From contig JAAZME010000254.1 of assembly GCA_012798975.1 (NCBI GenBank), positions 1 to 7,076 of the forward strand: a stretch of DNA of 7,076 bases, read 5' to 3'. This document shows positions 1 to 5,659 of this stretch, one piece after another. The position numbers and the translations under genes were made by a program. Each line of letters starts with the position of its first letter. Within the stretch, counting starts at the first letter, position 1. Below the pieces are notes generated by a model that ran no database searches, was not told the origin of the DNA, and saw only the letters and a list, made by a program, of their open reading frames with translations. This DNA comes from Gallicola sp. Lineage in GTDB: Bacteria; Bacillota; Clostridia; Tissierellales; Peptoniphilaceae.

Positions 1-473
<473 letters not shown>

Positions 474-509
474 ATGTTTTGAGTTTAATTGCTCATTTTC
501 GACTGAAGC

Positions 510-539
510 CCTAATCCAAATCTATGATTTGGTAATAGG
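510..539 (-). other. Hairpin in the rRNA leader near mature 16S
   Basis: A perfect 7-bp stem, CCAAATC (516-522) with GATTTGG (526-532), closes a 3-nt loop. An outer CCTA/TAGG pairing (510-513 with 536-539) extends it across a small asymmetric internal loop. It lies about 37 nt before the mature 16S end, where leader structures guide processing and ribosome assembly. The function is inferred from position. Confidence 0.5.
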
Positions 540-551
540 TCTCATGCAACT

Positions 552-593
552 CGTTTCCCAAGAACTGATTTGTGTCAGTGATTGGTTGAAACG
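552..593 (-). other. Long interrupted stem-loop in the rRNA leader
   Basis: Three paired blocks nest around a 6-nt loop: CGTTTC (552-557) with GAAACG (588-593), CCAA (558-561) with TTGG (582-585), and CTGA (565-568) with TCAG (575-578). The blocks are separated by small internal loops. The nested order makes chance unlikely. It is probably a structural element of the 16S leader used in transcript folding or 16S maturation. Confidence 0.55.
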
Positions 594-697
594 ATCTGCC
601 ATACTGGTCTTTTTTTAATTCTTTACACCGAATTTATTGTGTTTGTACAAATGTACATCTGCTCAAAGTTTCTATGTTATTCTCTTGTTCAGGTTCC

Positions 698-715
698 GCC
701 GCTCTTTCAAGCGAC
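698..715 (-). other. Hairpin just after the rrn P2 start point
   Basis: A 6-bp stem pairs 698-703 (GCCGCT) with 710-715 (AGCGAC), with one G-U pair on the RNA strand and a 6-nt loop. It begins three to four bases after the predicted P2 start (718-719). There is no T-run after it, so it is not a terminator. It may cap the 5' end of P2 transcripts or belong to the leader fold. Confidence 0.4.
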
Positions 716-724
716 AACTTCTTA

Positions 725-753
725 AGTATATCAGGATGTTTTATCCTTGTCAA
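725..753 (-). promoter_or_regulatory. rrn promoter P2 (housekeeping sigma)
   Basis: Read on the minus strand: TTGACA (748-753), exactly 17 nt, then TATACT (725-730). It lies 116 bp downstream of P1, and its predicted start is at 718-719. Tandem P1/P2 promoters about 100 bp apart are the usual arrangement for bacterial rRNA operons. It is preceded by an array of A-tracts (757-790). Confidence 0.92.
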
Positions 754-756
754 CAC

Positions 757-790
757 TTTTTTTGAAGTTTTTTTGAGTTTTTTTATTTTT
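757..790 (-). promoter_or_regulatory. Phased A-tracts / UP-like element upstream of P2
   Basis: Plus-strand T-runs occupy 757-763, 768-774, 778-784 and 786-790. The first three are 7 bp long and start 11 and 10 bp apart, close to one helical turn. Phased A-tracts of this kind bend DNA. Lying just upstream of the P2 -35, they are placed to act as an UP element contacting the RNA polymerase alpha C-terminal domains. The sequence is seen directly; the activating role is inferred. Confidence 0.7.
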
Positions 791-816
791 AACTTTTAAT
801 CTTTTCAAATTAAAAG

Positions 817-834
817 GCACTCACTCCCGAGTGC
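817..834 (-). terminator. Hairpin at the rrn P1 start point, terminator-like
   Basis: A 6-bp stem, GCACTC (817-822) with GAGTGC (829-834), encloses a 6-nt loop. On the minus strand it is followed by CCTTTT and then AT-rich DNA, so it has the form of a modest intrinsic terminator. It begins at the predicted +1 of rrn P1. It may end transcripts arriving from the exporter operon, or act as a 5'-end hairpin on P1 rRNA precursors, or both. The role is uncertain because the T-run is short. Confidence 0.45.
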
Positions 835-840
835 TTTACT

Positions 841-869
841 ATAATACCAAGCCAAAATAACTTTGTCAA
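841..869 (-). promoter_or_regulatory. rrn promoter P1 (housekeeping sigma)
   Basis: Read on the minus strand: TTGACA (864-869), exactly 17 nt, then TATTAT (841-846). The -35 is a perfect consensus and the -10 is five of six. T-runs on the plus strand at 872-878 and 884-889 place A-tracts directly upstream of the -35, as in an UP element. The predicted start is at 834-835. Position upstream of 16S and the consensus quality make this the distal rRNA promoter. Confidence 0.92.
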
Positions 870-932
870 GGTTTTTTTATACCTTTTTTACAATAATTTA
901 TCCTATTGATTACATAACTGTAAATTTAGCGG

Positions 933-1394
933 TCAATAGCTTTGCTTGTGATGAACAACTCTTCTTCTTCGAACACCGATAATAGACCTTGAAAAAACAG
1001 AGGCAAATAAAACACCTAATGATATTGCGCCTGCTATAAGAAATGTATCCCTTCCAAACTCATAAGATTTTAATGATTCGTTTATTACCAGGTGATACAT
1101 CATGTAATAAATCTTCGATCCCGGCACCAAAGGGATGATACTTGGAATTAAAAAGACGGTCACAGGTTTTTTCATCACCCTAGATAATGTTTCTCCAGTG
1201 AGCCCTACTATTAGAGATGCCATAAAAGATGAAAAGGCTTCTGAATAGTTAAAAGACAGCATCAGGCTAAAAACAAGCCATGCTGTAAATCCCCCGCTGA
1301 AAACAGCTAGAAATGTTTTTCTTTCTCCATTAAAAAAAACACTAAAGGAAACGGCAGCGATGCCTGCCATCACAGAAAGAAATATCAAATTCAT
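933..1394 (-). CDS. yjjB: YjjB-like subunit of a split threonine/serine exporter (ThrE family)
   Basis: This is a 153-residue, very hydrophobic protein of the short ThrE_2/YjjB type. About five membrane segments are visible (near residues 3-20, 28-48, 53-70, 77-91 and 118-135). The family signature IPSIIPLVPG is at 83-92, and a basic tail (VRRRR) follows from 141. In this family a long YjjP-like and a short YjjB-like protein together make the equivalent of the single-chain exporter ThrE. Known members export threonine/serine or small carboxylates such as succinate, so the substrate here cannot be named. Its ATG overlaps the yjjP-like stop by 4 bp (ATGA, 1391-1394). A strong AAGGAGG site (1401-1407), six bases upstream, lies inside the preceding coding sequence. 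This supports translational coupling and this start. Confidence 0.9.
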   Translation of the reverse strand: MNLIFLSVMAGIAAVSFSVFFNGERKTFLAVFSGGFTAWLVFSLMLSFNYSEAFSSFMASLIVGLTGETLSRVMKKPVTVFLIPSIIPLVPGSKIYYMMYHLVINESLKSYEFGRDTFLIAGAISLGVLFASVFSRSIIGVRRRRVVHHKQSY

Positions 1395-2179
1395 AAGAGT
1401 CCTCCTTGAATGAAAAGTATTAATGCGGTACCCACTCCTATTGCTATAGCGGCAGATGTAAATACAGCTATAGATATTCTAGATATACCTGCTAAAACGT
1501 CACCGCTCATTAAATCTCTTACAGCGTTTGTTATAGATACTCCCGGAACCAGGGGCATTAAAGCTCCTATGATTATACTGTTTTGATTTTCTACTATTCC
1601 CAGCGCTGCAGCAAAAGAAGCGCAAAAACTTAGTATAAAGGCAGTTGAAAAATTTTCTATAAAAAAAGAATAGTTCAATTTGCTGATTTTATCTAGAAAT
1701 ACTAAACTGATTATTCCTATTATAAAGGCTATAACACTTTCCTTCCAGTTTCCGCCAAATAAAAAGGTTGAGCTCCCTGCAGCGAAAGCCCCGCCAATGA
1801 TTTTATGAAGAGACTCAATCTTAGTTTTTCTTCTAATCTCCTCTACTTCTTTAAAAGCCACGTCAATATGAATGACACTGTTCACAAACTTTCTCGATAA
1901 CTGATTGATCTCGCTGACTACTTTTAAATTCGTCCCTGCATTTTTCACCCTTCGCATAGCCATAATATTTTCGTTGTAGTATAAGAAAGAGACCATAATC
2001 ATATTAGTAGTAACAAAAACATTTACATCTTCTATTCCTTTGCAGCTGTTGCAGATTCTAAAACCAGTATCCTCTACACGATATACTTCCGCTCCGCTTT
2101 CCAACAAAAGCTGGGACATTAATACAGCTAAATTCGCAACCTTCTGAGCCTTACCTTTATTGTCGATATATATCCCCAT
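1391..2179 (-). CDS. yjjP: YjjP-like subunit of a split threonine/serine exporter (ThrE family)
   Basis: This 262-residue protein is the long partner of the YjjB-like gene that follows. A cytoplasmic N-terminal domain of about 120 residues contains the family motif SGAEVYRVEDT (28-38). A membrane half follows, with segments near 125-142, 147-163, 175-195 and 228-255. The hallmark loop GALMPLVPGVSITNAVRDLM (205-224) lies between the last two. The length and the two-domain layout match PF06738-type proteins. The pair is expected to form a proton-coupled exporter of amino acids or small organic acids in the cytoplasmic membrane; the substrate is not evident. The ribosome binding site is weak (AGAGG about nine bases before ATG at 2179). 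No clear promoter is visible in the 61 bp after gloA, so the pair may depend on read-through from gloA. Confidence 0.92.
   Translation of the reverse strand: MGIYIDNKGKAQKVANLAVLMSQLLLESGAEVYRVEDTGFRICNSCKGIEDVNVFVTTNMIMVSFLYYNENIMAMRRVKNAGTNLKVVSEINQLSRKFVNSVIHIDVAFKEVEEIRRKTKIESLHKIIGGAFAAGSSTFLFGGNWKESVIAFIIGIISLVFLDKISKLNYSFFIENFSTAFILSFCASFAAALGIVENQNSIIIGALMPLVPGVSITNAVRDLMSGDVLAGISRISIAVFTSAAIAIGVGTALILFIQGGLL
1401..1407 (-). promoter_or_regulatory. Ribosome binding site of yjjB inside the yjjP coding end
   Basis: AAGGAGG on the minus strand lies six bases before the yjjB ATG at 1394. The same bases encode the final Gln-Gly-Gly-Leu region of the YjjP-like protein. It fixes the yjjB start and indicates coupled translation of the two subunits. 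Confidence 0.85.
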
Positions 2180-2209
2180 GATCTATAACCTCTACTCTAA
2201 ACGTAACAG

Positions 2210-2234
2210 CAGCATCTTGAATACCAAGATGCTG
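2210..2234 (-). terminator. Hairpin between gloA and yjjP, possible weak terminator
   Basis: A perfect 10-bp inverted repeat, CAGCATCTTG (2210-2219) with CAAGATGCTG (2225-2234), encloses a 5-nt loop. It starts six bases past the gloA stop on the minus strand. The DNA that follows (CTGTTACGTTT) is only moderately T-rich. It may be a weak, leaky terminator or an mRNA-stabilising 3' hairpin that reduces exporter expression relative to gloA. Confidence 0.55.
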
Positions 2235-2240
2235 TTATTC

Positions 2241-2621
2241 TTAAGATCGTCCTATTATTTCTATATCGTAGCCATCCGGATCGGTGATAAAATAGAAGGA
2301 CGCTGACTGATCTGAAAGTCCGCTAATATCTGTAATATTATAACCCGCTTCTTTGTGGGTATTATAAGACTCTTCTAAATTGTCTACTTCATAAGCCATA
2401 TGTCCATAACCGTTTCCTAAATCATAAGCTTCATGATCGTAATTATATGTCAATTCAAGTTCATGTGCAGACACTCCATCTTGAAGATAAACTAGTGTAA
2501 ATTTATCCTCTGGAAAATCTTTTTTCTCGCGAACGCTCATATTAAGAGCCTTTTCATAAAATGCAATCGACTTTTCTAAATCCTTTACCCTAATACATGT
2601 ATGCAGTGCTTTATAGTTCAT
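2241..2621 (-). CDS. gloA: Glyoxalase I (lactoylglutathione lyase) family, VOC fold
   Basis: This 126-residue cytosolic enzyme of the vicinal-oxygen-chelate superfamily is made of two babbb modules. Glyoxalase I isomerises the hemithioacetal of methylglyoxal and a thiol to an S-lactoyl thioester. All four metal ligands expected for the bacterial enzyme are present: His7, Glu56, His74 and Glu121. They match E. coli GlxI His5, Glu56, His74 and Glu122 in order and spacing. The DPDGYDIEII end is typical. The short, E. coli-like form suggests a Ni/Co-type enzyme. The thiol used is uncertain, since many clostridia lack glutathione. An AGGAGG (2627-2632) five bases before ATG fixes the start. Related VOC lyases are the main alternative. 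Confidence 0.9.
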   Translation of the reverse strand: MNYKALHTCIRVKDLEKSIAFYEKALNMSVREKKDFPEDKFTLVYLQDGVSAHELELTYNYDHEAYDLGNGYGHMAYEVDNLEESYNTHKEAGYNITDISGLSDQSASFYFITDPDGYDIEIIGRS

Positions 2622-2873
2622 AATTTCCTCCTAATATAATATTTAACTCTTGTTATTCTTATTCTCTTTAAACATCCGCTGCCTTCTCTTGTTAATCTGC
2701 CTAAGCATTCTATTTTCAAAAGAAGAAAATGCAGCTTTACATGTTCATAAATATCCTCTGAACACTTTTTGCAGCAACAAATCCTCTCATTAATTTCTCT
2801 TCCTTATAACAGGATGGGTCTCTGTTTTTTCGTTTCTATCTGCTAATGTACTCGAAAAAATGGTAACGCAGTA
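2622..2873 (-). other. 252-bp gap between pepF and gloA; possible decayed small ORF
   Basis: Apart from the gloA ribosome binding site, I see no confident element here. Continuing the pepF frame past its stop gives about 25 open codons, two adjacent stops (TAA TGA), another TGA, and then about 30 codons with plausible protein-like composition (...NRMLRQINKRRQRMFKE...). These end just before the gloA ribosome binding site. A second frame between 2637 and 2806 stays open for about 55 codons and reads ICCCKKCSEDI near its start, a cysteine cluster reminiscent of ComFB-type proteins. Neither has a convincing start. It may be an eroded small gene or plain spacer. No clear terminator for pepF and no good gloA promoter are visible. 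Confidence 0.3.
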
Positions 2874-4607
2874 TCAGATTTCGTATTCTTTAACCAGCTG
2901 ATCAAATAATAGCAATGCAATTTCTAACACTTCTGGATTTTCAATATCGCATCCCGCTTTTCGAAGCTGCTCTAAAGGAGGGTTGTTTCCTTCATCTTTT
3001 AGGAAAGCAATATAGTTTTCCAACACACCTTTTTCCCCGTGGATGATTTTCTCGGAAAGGATTGTTGCCGCACAAAAACCAGTAGCATATTTATAAACAT
3101 AAAATCCATAGTAAAAATGCGGCACTCTTGCCCATTCTAAGGAAATCTCTTCGTCTATATAAAGAGAATCTCCAAAATAATATTTATTTAAATCGTAGTA
3201 TCGTTTTGAGAAGTCATCCCCTGTCAATCCTTCTCCCGATTCTGTTTTTTCATAGATCTCTTTTTCAAACTCCGCAAACATTGTTTGACGGAATACAGTT
3301 GACTTAAAAGAATTTAAATGATGATCTAACAGATGAAGCCTTTTTTGCTCATTGTCCGCATTTTCTTTTAGATAATGCAGCAATAGAAGCTCATTGAAGG
3401 TAGAAGCTACTTCCGCTACAAATATCCGATAGGAAGAATTAAAATAAGCATTATCCTTTCGAGATAAATAACTGTGTACAGAATGTCCAAGCTCATGAAC
3501 AAGAGTAAATACAGAATCCAAAGTACCTGTATAATTCAACAAAATGTAAGGATCACTATCATAGCATCCTCCAGAATAAGCTCCAGATCGTTTCCCTTCT
3601 CGAGGATAAATATCAATCCAATTCTCTTCAAATGCTTTATAAATTATTTGTAAATAATCATCCCCCAAAGGTTTTAAAGCCTTTAATATCATATCTTTCG
3701 CTTCTTCAAAACTGATTTCTTCATTGGAAGATGTAATCGGCGTGTATACATCGTACATATGGGACTGATCTAGCCCTAATCGTTTTGTTCTTATATCATA
3801 ATACTTTTGCAAACTTGGTAAATGATTATGAATGGATTCTATTAACCCGTCATATACTTTTGTATTTACTTCATCCGCAAATAGCGCCATCTCTCTTGTT
3901 GAATTATATTTCTTAAGTCTTGCAGTTGTCGTATTGTATTTCAAATTTCCGTATAATGTGGATCCAAAAGTATTTTTATATTGTCCGTAGGTTTGATACA
4001 TTTTTTCAAAAGCTTCCTTCCGAACGGATCTTTCACTCTCCATTAAGAGCTTTGAATAATTAGCATGATTTAATTTTACATCTGTTGTTTTCATCTCAGG
4101 AAAACTCATATCTGCATAGGATAAACTATAAAAATCATTATAAGGAGCTTGACCCAGCTCTCCAACTGCAGCAAGTATAGATTCTTCCTCTTGGGATAGT
4201 GTATGTTCTTTATAACGAAGCTTCCTTTCGATATATCCTTTATAAGTTTTCATTTCATCCAAGGAGAGCAGTAAGGACATTTTTTCGTTATCGATAGCAT
4301 AAAGCATCGGTTCAAAAAACGCAGTCTTTTCTGCAATTTCCGTCCATAAACCGTCTATTTTCAGATTCAGCTTCTGATTCTCAGAGATACGGCTGTCTTC
4401 ATCTTTCTTCATATTGGAATAACTCGCTAATTTCGAACCGAGCCGATAAATATTTTCCAATCTTGCCATTATAGAAATCAGATTATCCGGCTCTTTCTTT
4501 AAATCCGACAGTTCTTTTAACTGCTCTCTAATCGAAGATATATCTTCTTTGATCTCTTCCTGTGTTTGGTACATTTTATTTAAATCCCAAGTATCCATCC
4601 GCACCAT
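2874..4607 (-). CDS. pepF: Oligoendopeptidase F, M3B zinc metallopeptidase
   Basis: This 577-residue cytosolic peptidase degrades short peptides of roughly 7 to 20 residues. The N-terminal part (to about 200) is the helical PepF domain; the catalytic M3 domain follows. The zinc motif HELGH is at 371-375. The third ligand is Glu399 within the conserved AEVASTFNE stretch (398-406). The substrate-binding RVPHFYYGFYVYKYATG segment is at 494-510. All are intact and the length is normal for the family. There is no signal peptide. It starts 15 bp after the glycosyltransferase stop, so both probably share one transcript. The first ATG at 4607 has a crowded ribosome binding site. An in-frame ATG at 4598 (MDTWDLNKMY) has AAAGGA eight bases upstream and a more family-like N-terminus, so the true protein may be 574 residues. 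Confidence 0.95.
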   Translation of the reverse strand: MVRMDTWDLNKMYQTQEEIKEDISSIREQLKELSDLKKEPDNLISIMARLENIYRLGSKLASYSNMKKDEDSRISENQKLNLKIDGLWTEIAEKTAFFEPMLYAIDNEKMSLLLSLDEMKTYKGYIERKLRYKEHTLSQEEESILAAVGELGQAPYNDFYSLSYADMSFPEMKTTDVKLNHANYSKLLMESERSVRKEAFEKMYQTYGQYKNTFGSTLYGNLKYNTTTARLKKYNSTREMALFADEVNTKVYDGLIESIHNHLPSLQKYYDIRTKRLGLDQSHMYDVYTPITSSNEEISFEEAKDMILKALKPLGDDYLQIIYKAFEENWIDIYPREGKRSGAYSGGCYDSDPYILLNYTGTLDSVFTLVHELGHSVHSYLSRKDNAYFNSSYRIFVAEVASTFNELLLLHYLKENADNEQKRLHLLDHHLNSFKSTVFRQTMFAEFEKEIYEKTESGEGLTGDDFSKRYYDLNKYYFGDSLYIDEEISLEWARVPHFYYGFYVYKYATGFCAATILSEKIIHGEKGVLENYIAFLKDEGNNPPLEQLRKAGCDIENPEVLEIALLLFDQLVKEYEI

Positions 4608-4612
4608 CCTTT
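4607..4612 (-). promoter_or_regulatory. Ribosome binding site favouring the second pepF ATG (4598)
   Basis: AAAGGA on the minus strand ends eight bases before the ATG at 4598, a good spacing. Relative to the upstream ATG at 4607 this site overlaps the start codon. That ATG would have to use the further AAAGGA at 4611-4616, only four bases away. The downstream start is therefore slightly preferred. Confidence 0.5.
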
Positions 4613-4622
4613 CCTTTGTAAA

Positions 4623-5564
4623 CTATAATTGATTATTCTTAATGTTATCTAACTCTTTTTCTTGTTCATTAATCGTTTTAAAATACCGTACGACTTCTTT
4701 TAGAACATCAAGGGGAGAAGAGAAGAACGCGACGATACAATAAAACAAAAAGGGCAAAATCATACCATTTCGTTTATAAGCGACTGCTAAAACTGCGTAA
4801 TGCCTCATCCGAATAAACATCCGGTCTCTTAATGAAAAGCCGTCAAAATATTTTTTCTTTCGCTCATATAATTCTCTCTCTCCAGAAATTTTATTTTTCC
4901 CCGTAGAGATCGAATCCCCATGACGGAGTACAACAACATCATAAGTATCTTTCATATACCCAATTTTCAGCCCATGTTCTATGGATTTTAGCATTAGGAC
5001 AAATTCCTGCCCCATTTTGACATGATCAAATCCGCCTATCTTTCTTAATTTCTCTGCTTTGTACATAAAAGTAGGAGTCCCTGTAAGATGGCGTTTCAAG
5101 TGATATACTAAAAGTTCTTTATTATTATACTGACTGATATCTTCATGTTTTCTTACGTCGATAAGTTCGCCTTTTGTATTATAAATCAGCATATTTGACA
5201 GACTCATATCATAATCGCCGGATTCCATATATTGAACTTGATTTAAAACTTTATCGGGAAGATATTTATCATCATCATCTAAGAAAGTAATATATTTCCC
5301 TGTAGCCTTTTTTATTCCTTCATTTCGAGCTAAAGCTCCGCCCATATTCACTTTATTTTTTACATAGACGATATTTTTATCTTCAATTGACTTTATATAT
5401 TCTTCCACTTCGCTTCTTAGTTCATAATCAGCGGGCGAATCATCGACAATAACGATTTCTAAATTTTCATAACTTTGAATCAACAAAGATTCTAATGCCG
5501 TTTCCATAAATGAACGATCTCTTTTATACGTTGGCATAATAACACTGACTTTTTCACCAAACAT
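4623..5564 (-). CDS. Family 2 glycosyltransferase (GT-A fold)
   Basis: This 313-residue protein has a classic GT2 N-terminal half. It opens with VSVIMPTYKR (6-15), has the nucleotide-binding DDS at 41-43 and NMGGALARNEG at 73-83, and carries the metal-binding acidic block FLDDDDKY at 94-101. A GQEF motif (185-188) offers Glu187 as a candidate catalytic base. The C-terminal region has one hydrophobic stretch (about 267-282), probably a membrane-associating segment, then a charged tail. It should transfer a sugar from a nucleotide-sugar donor at the inner face of the membrane, plausibly for a wall or capsule glycan given the adjacent LCP gene. Donor and acceptor are not readable. AAAGGAG (5572-5578) lies seven bases before ATG, directly against the hairpin at 5585-5621. 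Confidence 0.92.
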   Translation of the reverse strand: MFGEKVSVIMPTYKRDRSFMETALESLLIQSYENLEIVIVDDSPADYELRSEVEEYIKSIEDKNIVYVKNKVNMGGALARNEGIKKATGKYITFLDDDDKYLPDKVLNQVQYMESGDYDMSLSNMLIYNTKGELIDVRKHEDISQYNNKELLVYHLKRHLTGTPTFMYKAEKLRKIGGFDHVKMGQEFVLMLKSIEHGLKIGYMKDTYDVVVLRHGDSISTGKNKISGERELYERKKKYFDGFSLRDRMFIRMRHYAVLAVAYKRNGMILPFLFYCIVAFFSSPLDVLKEVVRYFKTINEQEKELDNIKNNQL

Positions 5565-5575
5565 TTTAACACTCC

Positions 5576-5621
5576 TTTAAAAATAGACATACTTCAGGAA
5601 TATTTTCTTGAATGTATGTCT
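5576..5621 (-). terminator. Terminator or attenuator between the LCP gene and the glycosyltransferase
   Basis: A long stem pairs AGACATAC (5585-5592) with GTATGTCT (5614-5621). It continues inward through TTCAGGAA (5593-5600) and TTCTTGAA (5605-5612), with one bulged base, one G-U/mismatch position and a 4-nt loop. On the minus strand it is followed by ATTTTTAAA, a short T-run. It lies 38 bp after the LCP stop, so it resembles the LCP gene's intrinsic terminator. The T-run merges into the glycosyltransferase ribosome binding site, which suggests a leaky or regulated terminator. Confidence 0.75.
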
Positions 5622-5659
5622 GTATTTTGATTCTTCTATTTATTTACCCTTTCGCAGGT

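Larger units (their letters stand above)
474..835 (-). other. rRNA operon leader (5' external transcribed spacer)
   Basis: About 360 nt separate the predicted P1 start (834/835) from mature 16S. The stretch contains no plausible ORF. It holds promoter P2, phased A-tracts and several hairpins (listed separately). Such leaders are normally transcribed, pair with the spacer 3' of 16S to form the RNase III processing stem, and carry a boxB/boxA antitermination signal. I could not identify a convincing boxA. The partner strand of the processing stem lies outside the window. Confidence 0.8.

Noticed and set aside
646..660. TGTAC-GTACA inverted repeat in the rRNA leader as a boxB hairpin
   Set aside because: The stem is only 5 bp and no recognisable boxA follows at the expected distance. 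I do not call it an antitermination site.
2691..2719. TTGAAA / ATTAAC pair as a gloA promoter
   Set aside because: The 17-bp spacing is right, but the -10 matches consensus at only three of six positions in AT-rich DNA.
2766..2820. Short ORF (ATG at 2789) beginning MRGFVAAK
   Set aside because: It has only 17 codons after a weak ribosome binding site. It is not distinguishable from chance and overlaps the other degraded frames in the same gap.
2809..2832. Plus-strand terminator-like hairpin (AACAG ... CTGTT followed by T-run)
   Set aside because: The stem is only about 5 bp with a bulge, and no plus-strand gene ends here. On the minus strand it has no T-run, so it is not a convincing pepF terminator.
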